Below are positions 17,408 to 26,618 of a stretch of DNA of 64,000 nucleotides, in pieces; the stretch's first letter is position 1, and each line of letters starts with the position of its first letter. The notes under the pieces are model-generated. The model was not told where the DNA came from. It did not search any database and saw only the letters and a list, made by a program, of their open reading frames with translations. The translations under genes and the position numbers were made by a program. The stretch spans positions 372,001-436,000 of the forward strand of contig JADKGW010000001.1 of NCBI GenBank assembly GCA_016722075.1. The letters are read 5' to 3'. This DNA comes from Candidatus Kouleothrix ribensis. GTDB lineage: Bacteria > Chloroflexota > Chloroflexia > Chloroflexales > Roseiflexaceae.

Positions 17408-19684
17408 CTACCCGCGCGGCGTCACCTTCCACTGGCGCTCGCGCATAAACTCCTTGATCTGCGCAAGCATCGCGATCAGGTTTTTCAGCGGCGTGAAGAA
17501 GCAGAACGAGATCAGCAAAAAATAGACGAACCAGCCGCGCTGCTGGCGGATCTCGGGCGCTGCCAGCCGGTAGGTGAACAGCACCTGCCCGATCGCCACG
17601 CTCTGCGTAAATAGCGTGGTCAGCACAAATATCGGGATGAACCAATCGAGCTGGGTAAGCCCGCCATAGCGCCAGGCCAGAAAGATCAGGATCGGCACCA
17701 TCTGAAACGAGATCCACGGGTAGATCTCGCGCCACACCAGCAGCTGAATCACACCGAACTTCTGCCGCAAGCTGAGCTTTGGCGACAATGTTGCGCGCCA
17801 GGCGTGGCGGATCGACACCTGGAACCAGCCCTGCGACCAGCGCAGCCGCTGGTTGAAAAAAGCCTTGAGCGTGGTGGTGGCCAGCTCGCGCGAGATCAGC
17901 AACGGGTCGGAGGCAATCCGGTAGCCGGCCTCGATCACGCGGATCGACGAGTCGATATCCTCGGTGAGCATAAAGCCGTGCAGGCGCGTCTGGCGCAGCA
18001 GCGAGGCCCGCCAGTAGCCGTTTGAGCCGCCGAAAATGCCGAACTTGTGCAGCTGCGCACGGCCGGGGTGGCTCACAGCATAGATCGCCTCGAACTCAAC
18101 CGCCACCGCGCGGGCAACCCACGACTCGCCGCCGTTGCGCACCAGGCAGTGGCCCTGCACAATATCGTAGTCGTGGGCCAGCCAGCGCCACGCCCGCATG
18201 AAGCTGTCGGGCTGGGGGTGGTGATCGGCGTCGAAGATGCCGACGAACTCGCCGTTGATATAGGCCAGCGCGGCGTTCACATTCTGGGCTTTCGAGGTGC
18301 TGTCGTGGATGCGCAGTGGCAGGAAGCGCCAGTCGCGGCGCGCAATCGCGGTGAGCGCGGCCTCGACCGGCAGATCGCGCGGGGTGTTGTAGGCCAGAAT
18401 GATCTGGAGCGGGCCGGGGTATTCCTGGCGCAAAAACGCCTCGACCGTCTCAACAATCGTGGCGGCCTCGTTCGGCAGGTAGGCCGCGATAATCGCGCTG
18501 GCCGGCGGCTTCGGCCCAGCCGGCTCCGGCGGCGGTGGCGGCGCGACCAGCGCCAGAAAGCCTTCGACCCAGATCAGCGTCGCGGTGATCAGAAGCGCGA
18601 TGACCACCACAATATATGCCTGCGGGGTGATGTCGTGCCCGCTGGCGGCCAGCAGGGTGTAGGCTACCAGCGGCACTACCAAGAACAGCGTGAACACCAG
18701 CACCAGCTGGATCGGCAGGGCCAGCGCTGCGTATACGCGCTGCCATAGCCTGGCCAGCCCATTGGTATGCGTGTGCGTGTATGCATCGTGCTCGGGGCGA
18801 TAGCCGAGCGGCTGGAGATCGAGGTGCTCGCCGGCACGCTCGAGCGCCACCAGCGCCTGGCGGTGCAGGTCGTCGGCGTTCGTGGCGCTCTCGAGTGATG
18901 CGAAGCCGATCGATGGCGTGAGCCGCAGATGTTCGCTGCCGGCCTGGAATATATGGTTCGCGATCCGGTTGGCGATCTGCGCCAGCTGGCGCTGGGCTGT
19001 GCTGGTGCTGGCCTCTGGCAGCAGCAGCGCAAAGCGGCCGTGCTTCTCGCGGCCGATCAAGGTGAGCGGGTGGGCGCCATCCAGCGCCAGCTGTACCACC
19101 TGACGCGCGATCTGGTCGCTGCTGCGCGTACCCAGGCGCTCGTGCAGGCGCTCCAGCTCGATCAATTCGAGGCACGCCAGCACGCCGGCCGTGCCGCCAC
19201 GGCGCGCCCGCGCCAGCTCGCGCGCGGTCTCTTGCCGGAATGTGGCGCTGCTAAGCGCACCTGAGGGCCGATCGAGCGGCAGCATTTCGGCCGGCGCCGG
19301 CGGGCGGGCCAGCTTGGCGCGCACACGCGCCAGCAGCTCGTTGATCTCGAAGGGCTTGACCAGGTAATCGTCGGCCCCCAGGTCGAGGCCATGCACCAGC
19401 GTTTCCTTGCCGCGCAGGGCCGTCAGCAAGATCAGCGGGATGGCGGCGGTGGTGGCATCGGCGCGTAGCTGCTGCAGTAGCTCGAGCCCATCGAGCTCGG
19501 GCATCATGATGTCGGAGATGATCAAGTTCGGCAGGGCCTCGCTAATATATTGAAGGCCCTGCCGGCCATTGCTGGCCTCGATCACTTCGTAGCCCGCTCC
19601 AGTCAGAATGCGCATCACCAGGCCGCGAATTGCCTCATCGTCTTCTACGATCAGGATCGAGAATTTTGGCGATTGTTCGGTCAC
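17408..19684 (-). CDS. Response-regulator / degenerate GGDEF / family 2 glycosyltransferase fusion
   Basis: This 758-residue protein joins three modules. Residues 8-125 are a receiver with intact acidic pocket, phospho-acceptor Asp58 (IISDIMMPELDG) and Lys110 (DDYLVKPFE). Residues about 140-300 follow the GGDEF fold, but the signature is changed to GREKHGRFALLLP, so cyclic-di-GMP synthesis is unlikely. Two membrane helices (about 322-345 and 355-380) lead to a processive family 2 glycosyltransferase with DAD at 485-487, TED at 574-576 and QRLRW at 612-616, then further membrane helices. The family makes beta-linked polysaccharides such as cellulose or poly-GlcNAc. A phosphorylation switch acting directly on a synthase is implied. 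The gene converges on the anti-sigma-like gene, with 6 bp between stops. Confidence 0.88.
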   Translation of the reverse strand: MTEQSPKFSILIVEDDEAIRGLVMRILTGAGYEVIEASNGRQGLQYISEALPNLIISDIMMPELDGLELLQQLRADATTAAIPLILLTALRGKETLVHGLDLGADDYLVKPFEINELLARVRAKLARPPAPAEMLPLDRPSGALSSATFRQETARELARARRGGTAGVLACLELIELERLHERLGTRSSDQIARQVVQLALDGAHPLTLIGREKHGRFALLLPEASTSTAQRQLAQIANRIANHIFQAGSEHLRLTPSIGFASLESATNADDLHRQALVALERAGEHLDLQPLGYRPEHDAYTHTHTNGLARLWQRVYAALALPIQLVLVFTLFLVVPLVAYTLLAASGHDITPQAYIVVVIALLITATLIWVEGFLALVAPPPPPEPAGPKPPASAIIAAYLPNEAATIVETVEAFLRQEYPGPLQIILAYNTPRDLPVEAALTAIARRDWRFLPLRIHDSTSKAQNVNAALAYINGEFVGIFDADHHPQPDSFMRAWRWLAHDYDIVQGHCLVRNGGESWVARAVAVEFEAIYAVSHPGRAQLHKFGIFGGSNGYWRASLLRQTRLHGFMLTEDIDSSIRVIEAGYRIASDPLLISRELATTTLKAFFNQRLRWSQGWFQVSIRHAWRATLSPKLSLRQKFGVIQLLVWREIYPWISFQMVPILIFLAWRYGGLTQLDWFIPIFVLTTLFTQSVAIGQVLFTYRLAAPEIRQQRGWFVYFLLISFCFFTPLKNLIAMLAQIKEFMRERQWKVTPRG

Positions 19685-19878
19685 TGCGGCTCTTAGGGAT
19701 GTTCGAATCCATCATTATTCTACTGAAGAGGCCTGAAGCATCCAGTACGCTGCGGGTATTCGATCGACCATGTGTATCCTACGCCAGCACAGTATGTTGA
19801 AGTAGGCCCGCGCTCGGATCACGGGCTATTATAAAGAACGATGTTTGTTTAACGATTCTCTGACTATGTGCCCTGTGA

Positions 19879-21843
19879 CTATGTGCGCAGCTCGACCAGC
19901 CCGAGCTGTGCAAGCAGCTGGAAGTAGCCTAGCAGGCCATCCGGGTCGCGCACGTCGGTCTCGAGTTCAGTCAAGTCGAGGATCTCAGCCAGCGTACGCA
20001 CTCCGTTGGCCCAGTATAGCGCGATGTCGGCCGGCAGATCGGCGAATTCGCCGTGCTCGCGCAGCAGGGCCTTGGCTGCGGCCCGCTCACCGGCCGGCAG
20101 GCGCAGCAGGTAGGGCTGCAAGCTGATCGGCCCGCGCAGGCGCCGCACCGGCACGAGTGTGGCCTCCTCAGCGCCGAGCATGGCCCGCTCGGGTACGCGC
20201 CAGCCTTCGAGCACATCGCGCGCGCGCGCCCAGGCTGCCTCGGCCAGCGTGGCGGCCTGGCTCTGCCACGGCCGGGCGTCGAAACCTGGGTCGAGCCGCC
20301 GCAGACTCGCCAGTGCGGCCTGCTGCCGATCGAGCCGGAATGCCACGCGCGCGGCCCAGTCGGGGCCGGCCGGCGCGCCGCCGCCCAACGCGGTGGTGGT
20401 GGCGCTCTGGAGCTTGCGCGCCAGCCGCACCTCGAAGCGGTAATTCATCTCGCGCGCCAGCCAGCCCACCTCGCGCGGCCCGGCGCTGGCTGTGAAGTAG
20501 GCGTATGTCGCCGCCAGCGCGGCCGAGCGCGCCAGCGACTGCGGGTCGACGCGGTCGAGCGTATCGGCGGTGGTGTGGTAGAAGCGGTCGGGCCACTGGA
20601 TCAGCATGGGCGAGGGCACGCCCACCGACGGATCGCCGAAGATATAGTGGTCGCTGCCGTTTGAGAATGGCACGACGGCGTGGCGAAACAGCGGAAATTC
20701 TCCCTGGCCGTTGAAGGTGTGCGCCTGGCCAAAATAGCCCTCGCGCAGTGCCTCGAGCAGCGGTGCGGCGAAGCTTGGCAGCGCATCGGAGGTGCGGATC
20801 AGCAGCCACGAGCTACCGCACTGCTCCTGGTCTTCGCCAACCATATCGAGGTTCAGGCCGGCGACCATGCGCGGAATGGCATCCTCGTGTGCGGCCAGGT
20901 AGGCGTAGGTGCCGGTCATCTCGGGCATCCACACGAAGCGGATGCTGCGGCGCGGCGGCGGCAGCGCGCCCTGCTCGATCAGCGCCCGGAGCGCGCGCGC
21001 GGCCTCGATCGCCGCCGCCGCGCCGCTGGCATTGTCGTTGGCGCAGGGCGCCGGGTGGCACAGGTGCGCGCTGATCAGCACCTCCTCGTCGGTCTGGCCG
21101 GCAATCAGCGCCGACACCGTCTCGATCGTGCCGTCGGCGAAATGGCTGCGCACCCGCGCGCGCACGCGCACCGCCTGGCCCTGCCGGCGGCGGCGCTCGA
21201 TCAGGCGGCGCAGCTCGGCGCCGGCGCGTGGGCTGAGCGCGAAGCCGAACGCGCGGGTCTCGCCGCCCCACCACCACCACGAGGCGTACTGGATCTCGTC
21301 TTGTAAATCGCCGGATGGGCCAACCTCGGGCACGCTGCGCATACCATCGAAGAGCAGGCCGGCCGCGCCAAACTGCTCGATCGCCAGCGAGTGCGCCGAC
21401 ATCGGCATCACGCGGGTCAGCACCAGCTTGCCGCGCACATCGGTGCCGGCGTAGTGCTCGGGCCGGTCGCCACCGTCGATCGCCACGATCTCGAACTCGC
21501 CATCGGCCGGGGCGCTGCGTGGCATCAGCGAGAGCGGCACCGCGCGGTAGTCGGCCAGCCGCCGCAGGCTGCCGCCGGCCTCGATCAGGTGTAAGGTGGC
21601 CTCGTCGCACCACCATTCTTGGAACATCGGCTCGGCCCATGCATACACGCCCTCGCGGGCTGGAAAGCGCTCAACCTCGCTTGGCAGGCCATAGCCGTGT
21701 AGCGTCTGGGCCACCCACTCAGCCGCCTCGCGGTACATCGGGCTGGCTTGTATGCGATGCCACTGGCTGATCCGCGCGACCAGGTTCTTAGCGGCGGCGC
21801 CCGATACCTCGGCATTCAGGGCGGCCAGCAGCTGTTGGTACAT
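19879..21843 (-). CDS. M28-like zinc aminopeptidase with PA-type insert and C-terminal extension
   Basis: The 654-residue protein carries the M28 metal motif HLCHPAPCANDNASG (His and bridging Asp), VWMPEMTGT (catalytic Glu region), NLDMVGED (metal Asp) and FYHTTADTLDRVDP (last His). An inserted region near residues 120-200 (VRGKLVLTRVMP, GAAGLLFDGM) resembles the PA domain often found in M28 and related DUF4910 peptidases. The C-terminal 200 residues are helical and of unknown role. No signal peptide is apparent. ATG 21843 (MYQQLLAALNAEV) has AAAGGAA upstream; an in-frame start 12 codons earlier is less likely. Substrate unknown. Confidence 0.82.
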   Translation of the reverse strand: MYQQLLAALNAEVSGAAAKNLVARISQWHRIQASPMYREAAEWVAQTLHGYGLPSEVERFPAREGVYAWAEPMFQEWWCDEATLHLIEAGGSLRRLADYRAVPLSLMPRSAPADGEFEIVAIDGGDRPEHYAGTDVRGKLVLTRVMPMSAHSLAIEQFGAAGLLFDGMRSVPEVGPSGDLQDEIQYASWWWWGGETRAFGFALSPRAGAELRRLIERRRRQGQAVRVRARVRSHFADGTIETVSALIAGQTDEEVLISAHLCHPAPCANDNASGAAAAIEAARALRALIEQGALPPPRRSIRFVWMPEMTGTYAYLAAHEDAIPRMVAGLNLDMVGEDQEQCGSSWLLIRTSDALPSFAAPLLEALREGYFGQAHTFNGQGEFPLFRHAVVPFSNGSDHYIFGDPSVGVPSPMLIQWPDRFYHTTADTLDRVDPQSLARSAALAATYAYFTASAGPREVGWLAREMNYRFEVRLARKLQSATTTALGGGAPAGPDWAARVAFRLDRQQAALASLRRLDPGFDARPWQSQAATLAEAAWARARDVLEGWRVPERAMLGAEEATLVPVRRLRGPISLQPYLLRLPAGERAAAKALLREHGEFADLPADIALYWANGVRTLAEILDLTELETDVRDPDGLLGYFQLLAQLGLVELRT

Positions 21844-21993
21844 AGGAGCATTCCTTTGCGGAGGGCGTTTTGAGGGCAATGCCCCTCAAGCCCCCTATTT
21901 CCGATCCAGCCTAACGACCAACCCCTAATATATACCAAAAAATATGATACCATACAAATTCGCGAGTAGCTGGAGTAATACATCTTTCTAGAC

Positions 21994-22022
21994 TTGACAG
22001 ATACGCACACGCGTTCTATACT
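21994..22022 (+). promoter_or_regulatory. Consensus sigma-70 promoter for the VOC protein gene
   Basis: TTGACA at 21994-21999 and TATACT at 22017-22022 are separated by 17 bp, a near-perfect housekeeping promoter. It lies in an AT-rich patch 43 bp before the GTG start at 22066. Confidence 0.8.
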
Positions 22023-22065
22023 GAACCAGTCTTCATGCCATCGATCATAGTTAAGGAGGGGTGTT

Positions 22066-22476
22066 GTGCAGAGTAAGCTCGGGCATATCCAGTTCAACGT
22101 TCGTGCCGAGAACATGGCCTTCTACAAAGGGCTACTGACTTTTGCCGGCTGGCAGGTGCTGTACGAGGCCGAGGGCATGCTCGGTGTCGGGGGGACGCAC
22201 GGCGAAAGCCTGTGGTTTGCCGGCGCAGTGAAGGACGTTGCCAACGATTACGACGGGCCGGGCATGAACCATCTCGCGCTGGGTGTCGATTCGCAGGCCG
22301 ATGTCGATGCCGCAGCGGCCTACCTGGCCGAGCAGTCCGTGCCACTGCTGTTCGATACGCCGCGCCATCGGCCCGAGTTCGTGGGCAATGCCGAGCAGAC
22401 CTACTATCAGGTTATGTTCGAGTCGCCCGATCGGCTGCTGTTCGAAATCGTGTACATCGGGCCACTGGCTGGGTAG
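22066..22476 (+). CDS. VOC family (glyoxalase/bleomycin-resistance-like) protein
   Basis: The 136-residue protein begins MQSKLGHIQFNVRAENMAFY and has the paired beta-alpha-beta-beta-beta modules of the vicinal oxygen chelate fold: LGHIQFNV with its His in module 1, MNHLALGV in module 2, and a C-terminal LLFEIVYIG strand with Glu. These supply the usual metal ligands. The family includes glyoxalases, extradiol dioxygenases and resistance proteins; the substrate cannot be told. The GTG start is supported by AAGGAGGGG directly upstream and by the strong promoter at 21994-22022, so the gene is probably well expressed. It converges on folP. Confidence 0.8.
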   Translation: MQSKLGHIQFNVRAENMAFYKGLLTFAGWQVLYEAEGMLGVGGTHGESLWFAGAVKDVANDYDGPGMNHLALGVDSQADVDAAAAYLAEQSVPLLFDTPRHRPEFVGNAEQTYYQVMFESPDRLLFEIVYIGPLAG

Positions 22477-22554
22477 GTATCGCGCCGCAGGTAGGGGTTG
22501 GTGCTGGTGTATCCCGCCGCGCGAGTGGCCCGCACTGCCCACGTGTTGGCGTAG

Positions 22555-23487
22555 CTACGACCCATGCGATTGAGGTGCGGCCGGGGCGCTGGCGCGCACG
22601 ATTGCATCGGTGATCCGCGCGGCGCGCAGGTTGATCTGCACGTTGTGTACCCGCACAATATCGGCGCCGGCCGCGATCGCCAACGCCGTGACGGCGGCAG
22701 TGCCTTCGTCGCGCTCGTGCGGCGGCAGCCCCAGCGGCAGCCCGATGAACGATTTGCGCGACGCGCCCAGCAGCAGCGGCAGCCCGAGCGCACGAAACTC
22801 GGCCAGCTGCCGGATGAGCTGCAGGTTTTGGCTGGGCGTCTTGCCGAAGCCGATCCCAGGGTCGACGATCATCCGGCTATGCGCGATGCCATGCGCGGCG
22901 GCATAGGCGATCGACTCGCGCAGGTCGGCCAGGATGTCGCCGATCAGGTCGGCATACTGCACATCGCGGTAGTGCCCGCCCAGCGCCCCAATGCTGGCCT
23001 GGGCCTGGCGATTGTGCATCAGCACGATCGGCGCGCTGCGGGCTGCCGCCAGCTGCGCCAGCGGTGCGTTCCAGCCGCGATCGGGCCTGCGCAAGCCCCA
23101 GATGTCGTTGATCATACACGCGCCGGCGTCGAGCGCGGCGGCGGCCACCTCGGCGTGATACGTGTCGATCGAGATCGGCAGCGGCAGCGCGGCTGTGATC
23201 GCCCGGATGGCCGGTAGTACGCGGCGCAGCTCCTCGGCCACGCCGATCGGCGTAGCGCCCGGCCGGGTCGACTCGCCGCCAATGTCGAGCAGGTCGGCGC
23301 CTTCGGCGGCAGCCCGGCGGGCCTGGGCCAGCGCGGCGGCGGCGATATCGGCGCCCGGCTGGGCCAGCCCATCGGCGCTGAACGAGTCGGGCGTACTATT
23401 GATGATCGCCATCACATAGGTGCGCGCACCCCAGGCCAACGATCGATCGCCTATCTCGAGCACGCCCCGGCCAGATGCTTCCGGCAT
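22555..23487 (-). CDS. folP: Dihydropteroate synthase
   Basis: The 310-residue TIM-barrel enzyme joins p-aminobenzoate to hydroxymethyl-dihydropterin pyrophosphate in folate synthesis. The signature motifs are clear: VMAIINSTPDSFSADG, DIGGESTRPGA, ISIDTY, MINDIWG, IVLMHNR, DPGIGFGKT and LLLGASRKSFIG. The C-terminal IVRVHNVQ carries the conserved RxHxV. It is slightly longer than average because of a 15-residue N-terminal lead. No other folate genes lie next to it; the following minus-strand neighbour upstream is a small membrane protein. Confidence 0.95.
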   Translation of the reverse strand: MPEASGRGVLEIGDRSLAWGARTYVMAIINSTPDSFSADGLAQPGADIAAAALAQARRAAAEGADLLDIGGESTRPGATPIGVAEELRRVLPAIRAITAALPLPISIDTYHAEVAAAALDAGACMINDIWGLRRPDRGWNAPLAQLAAARSAPIVLMHNRQAQASIGALGGHYRDVQYADLIGDILADLRESIAYAAAHGIAHSRMIVDPGIGFGKTPSQNLQLIRQLAEFRALGLPLLLGASRKSFIGLPLGLPPHERDEGTAAVTALAIAAGADIVRVHNVQINLRAARITDAIVRASAPAAPQSHGS

Positions 23488-23569
23488 GCTGGGTTCCTTT
23501 CACCAGAAACACGCACGCGGCGAGGCACCGGTGCCTCGCCGCGTAGTTCGCCATGTGCGCGGCGTGGGG

Positions 23570-23791
23570 CTACTCGGCGCGTGCGGCACGCTCGTTACGG
23601 TAGGTGCGCAGGCCGACCCACAGCAGCAGTGGCACCAGCACCGGCCACCACGGCCGCAGCTCGCGAAAGTTATCCCAGAACAGCCGGATCGGCACGAGCT
23701 GCGGTAGGGCCAGCGCCTGCTCGACCAGCGACCCCGACGCGCCTTCGGTTGGGGTGGGCAGCGGCTGCGATAGCAGCTTACGCAGAGTCAT
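23570..23791 (-). CDS. Small single-TM membrane protein, hypothetical
   Basis: This 73-residue product is not recognised. It has a polar N-terminus (MTLRKLLSQPLPTPTEGASG) and one membrane helix near the C-terminus (WPVLVPLLLWVGLRTY), followed by a basic and acidic tail. ATG 23791 is well supported by AAAGGAG 5-8 bases upstream. It lies between folP and dedA on the same strand. It could be a membrane-anchored helper or regulator, but nothing more can be said. Confidence 0.55.
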   Translation of the reverse strand: MTLRKLLSQPLPTPTEGASGSLVEQALALPQLVPIRLFWDNFRELRPWWPVLVPLLLWVGLRTYRNERAARAE

Positions 23792-23978
23792 CGTCCGCTC
23801 CTTTGGCACGCTGTACGAGCCTCAAAACCGCTCATTCCACATGCGGCTGTGTGCGTTAGGGTTCGGGGCGGCTCGCCAGCCCCACAAAACCGATCGCGGC
23901 GCGCTGCGCACGCTAATCCTGAGCGGCCAGGCAGACATCGCAGGGGTTGAACCATGCCGAATCGAGTGGAAGTGCTGG

Positions 23979-24629
23979 TTAGACTGCCGGGGCCTTGGCA
24001 CGCCGCCGGCTGCGCACATACTCGAACACCATCGGCAGCACCGAGATCAGCACGATCGCCAGCGTGACGATCTCGAAGTTCTGCTTGACAAACGGCACGT
24101 TGCCGAACAGGTAGCCCAGGGCCAGGAAAATTGCCACCCATATCACGCCGCCGACAATATTGAAGGTGATGAAGCGGCTATAGTTCATGCGGCCGACGCC
24201 GGCCACGAATGGTGCGAATGTGCGGACGATCGGCACAAAACGTGCCAGGATGATCGTCTTTCCGCCGTATTTCTCGTAGAACTCGTAGGTGCGGTCGAGG
24301 TGCTCTTTCTTGAGTAGTGGGATGTTGTAATCGAACAGCCGCGTGCCAAACTTCGCGCCGATCATGTAGTTGATCGTGTCGCCGAGCACCGCTGCACCTG
24401 CCAGGATTGCGAAGAGCAGAAAAATATTCAGCGTACCGCTGGTATCGATCGCTGTAAGCGCGCCGGCCGCGAACAGCAGCGAGTCGCCGGGTAGAACTGG
24501 CATAACGACCAGGCCAGTCTCACAGAAGATGACTACGAAGAGGATGGCATAGGTGAGGGTGCCATACTGCTGAATAAATTCGCCAAGATATCGGTCTACA
24601 TGCAAGAGGAAATCGATAATGTTGCCCAT
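23979..24629 (-). CDS. DedA family membrane protein (VTT domain)
   Basis: The 216-residue protein has the DedA/VTT layout: an N-terminal reentrant and TM region (YAILFVVIFCETGLVVMPVL, PGDSLLFAAGAL), a central GDTINYMIGAKFG segment, then the conserved KYGGKTIILARFVPIVRTFA-type helix (FxxRFxPxxR) and GRMNYSRFITFNIVGGVIWV. DedA proteins move undecaprenyl phosphate or phospholipids across membranes and help keep membrane potential. The window also has uppP, which acts on the same carrier lipid. A C-terminal RSRRRAK cluster is cytoplasmic. ATG 24629 begins MGNIIDFLLHVDRYLGEF. Confidence 0.9.
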   Translation of the reverse strand: MGNIIDFLLHVDRYLGEFIQQYGTLTYAILFVVIFCETGLVVMPVLPGDSLLFAAGALTAIDTSGTLNIFLLFAILAGAAVLGDTINYMIGAKFGTRLFDYNIPLLKKEHLDRTYEFYEKYGGKTIILARFVPIVRTFAPFVAGVGRMNYSRFITFNIVGGVIWVAIFLALGYLFGNVPFVKQNFEIVTLAIVLISVLPMVFEYVRSRRRAKAPAV

Positions 24630-24776
24630 TGTGCCCGAATCCTTTACAGCTTACATTTGCGCTTGCTCTGTACCATGTTGTACCTCAAGCCATGCGGCGA
24701 TTGTACTAGATCGGTCGAAAGGCTGTCAACCGACGCGGGTTGACAATCTGTTCACCTCCCGGTTGCGATCGGCGAA

Positions 24777-26546
24777 CTAGCGCCGGGTATCGGGTGGGCA
24801 TGGCGTCGCGCGGATGCTCCCCTCGGCCTGGTAGCTCACCAGCCCGGCCGGGCCGTTGGGTATGCGGCGCACCTGGCTGCGGCGCGCGAAGTCGACTTCG
24901 ACGGCGGTCTCGTTGCGCGCCTTCGAGTAGTAGGCCGCCAGCGCGGCGGCTTCGCGCAGTGTCGGCTCGGGCACCGCGCGCCCGCCGCTCTTGATGATCA
25001 CGTGTGCGCCGTGAATGCCGCGCGCATGCAGCCACAGGTCGTCGGCCGCGCCGATCTTGAAGGTCACCTGCTCGTTCTGGCCGGCGCTACGCCCGATGTA
25101 GATTGCGAAGCCGTCGCTTGAATCGACCCGCAGCGGCGGCTGGCGGCGCAGCTTTGGCGCGCTACGCCCGGCCTGCGCGCGCAGGTAGCCCTGCTCGGTG
25201 GCCTCGCGCGCGATGCCTTCGATCTGTTCGAAGCCTTCGGCCAGCTCGAGTAGCGCCAGCGTCTGGTCGAGCCCGGCCAGGTGGGCCTCGGTTTGGGCCA
25301 GGCGCTCGGGCACGCCGGCCAGCGCGCCTTTGGCTTTGTCGTAGGCTCGGAAGCGCTCCTGGGCGTTTTCGACCGGCGTGTAGCGCGGGTTGAGCACGAT
25401 CGCGCGCCCCTCGACTTCGAGCGTGGCCTGGCCGGGCGCGAGCGTGTGCATGAAGGCGTAGATCATCTCGCCCTCCCAGCGCAGCCGCTCGAGCTCGCCG
25501 GCGCGCTGTAGCTCGGCTGCCAGGCTGTGGCGCCGGGCGGCCAGCCGCTCGCGGGCGGCCAGCAGCTGGCTGCGCACGGCCTCGCGGCGCTGCTGGTGTG
25601 AGCTGATCTGCTCGTACGCGGCATAGAACGCCTCGAGCACGGCGCTGATCGAATCGGCCGGCGCTGCATCCGGCAGGTGCGTCAGCATGTAGGGCGCGTA
25701 CGCCTGCGGCCCCGCGTCGCCGCGCACCAGGCACGGCTGCCAGGCAGTGCTCCACAGGCCGCGCAGCGCCAGTGCCAGCCGTGCCCACGGAAGATCAGGC
25801 TCGAGCGGCGTGTCGGTGCGGCCGGTGCAGCGGAATACGACCTCGCGCGCGGCCAGTGGGGCCAGGCCGCAGTAGGCGCCTACCAGCGCACGCGCCAGGT
25901 TGGCCTCGCTGCCGCTCAGCAGCGCGCGCAAGCCCTCGGGCGTGGCCTGGCGTGGGTCGCGCTTAGCCTGGCGGGGCGGCAGCTCGTAGGGCTCGCGCGG
26001 CAGGATCGGCCGGCGGCTCAGGCGCCGCGGGATGTGGCGCACGCTTGCGAGGATCAGGTTGTCGTCGTCGACCAGGATCACATTGCCGCGGCGCTCCATC
26101 GCCTCGATGATCAGCTCGCACCGGCGCGGCTCGCCTGCCTCGTCCGGCTGATCGGCTGCGTGCAGCTCGTCGTCGAGCGGCTCGTCGTCGCCAGCCTCGT
26201 CGGGGCTATTGCGCGTATGCGGCCCTTTGACTATACTTAGCACCAGCACGCGCTCAAGATCCGGCTGCTCGATCGCCGTGATGCGGCCGCCGACCAGATA
26301 CTTGCGCAGCAGCAGCAACAGCGGCGTATCGTGATCGACCCCGCGCGAGGGCCTGGCGGCGCTGAGCTGCACGCGTGTGAACTGCGGATGCGCCGACAGC
26401 AGCAGGTGGCGGCGCTGCCCAGCGACGTAGATCTCGAGCGCCACGCTGAGCTGGGTTGGCAGCAGCACGCGCTGGATGCGCCCCCCAAGCAGCGTCTCTT
26501 GGAGCTCCTCGGTTACTGCCGTAAGTGTCAGCGCATCGAAATACAT
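24777..26546 (-). CDS. rqcH: NFACT-family ribosome quality control protein (RqcH/Rqc2 homologue)
   Basis: The 589-residue protein begins MYFDALTLTAVTEELQETLL, the NFACT-N start, with GRIQRVLLP and LLLSAHPQFTRVQLS. A coiled-coil middle follows (about 330-450) and then NFACT-R with the DxWxH-type motif DDLWLHARGIHGAHVIIKSG. RqcH binds obstructed 50S subunits with peptidyl-tRNA and adds alanine tails that mark nascent chains for degradation. Older names are fibronectin-binding protein or FbpA. An acidic insert near residues 120-140 (DEAGDDEPLDDELHAADQPD) is a lineage feature. It is divergent from gmk with only 72 bp between starts. Confidence 0.92.
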   Translation of the reverse strand: MYFDALTLTAVTEELQETLLGGRIQRVLLPTQLSVALEIYVAGQRRHLLLSAHPQFTRVQLSAARPSRGVDHDTPLLLLLRKYLVGGRITAIEQPDLERVLVLSIVKGPHTRNSPDEAGDDEPLDDELHAADQPDEAGEPRRCELIIEAMERRGNVILVDDDNLILASVRHIPRRLSRRPILPREPYELPPRQAKRDPRQATPEGLRALLSGSEANLARALVGAYCGLAPLAAREVVFRCTGRTDTPLEPDLPWARLALALRGLWSTAWQPCLVRGDAGPQAYAPYMLTHLPDAAPADSISAVLEAFYAAYEQISSHQQRREAVRSQLLAARERLAARRHSLAAELQRAGELERLRWEGEMIYAFMHTLAPGQATLEVEGRAIVLNPRYTPVENAQERFRAYDKAKGALAGVPERLAQTEAHLAGLDQTLALLELAEGFEQIEGIAREATEQGYLRAQAGRSAPKLRRQPPLRVDSSDGFAIYIGRSAGQNEQVTFKIGAADDLWLHARGIHGAHVIIKSGGRAVPEPTLREAAALAAYYSKARNETAVEVDFARRSQVRRIPNGPAGLVSYQAEGSIRATPCPPDTRR

Positions 26547-26618
26547 GGCATCGCGATCCTGGCGCGCCGCGTGGCGAACGAATCGAATAAGCCGTGATTA
26601 TAGCACGTAGGAGCAACG

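Noticed and set aside
17408..19684. REC-GGDEF-GT2 protein read as an active diguanylate cyclase
   Set aside because: The GGDEF signature is GREKHGRF, lacking the Gly-Gly and acidic residues needed for catalysis.
19700..19720. GTTCGAATCC string resembling a tRNA T-loop
   Set aside because: No acceptor, D or anticodon stems could be drawn around it.
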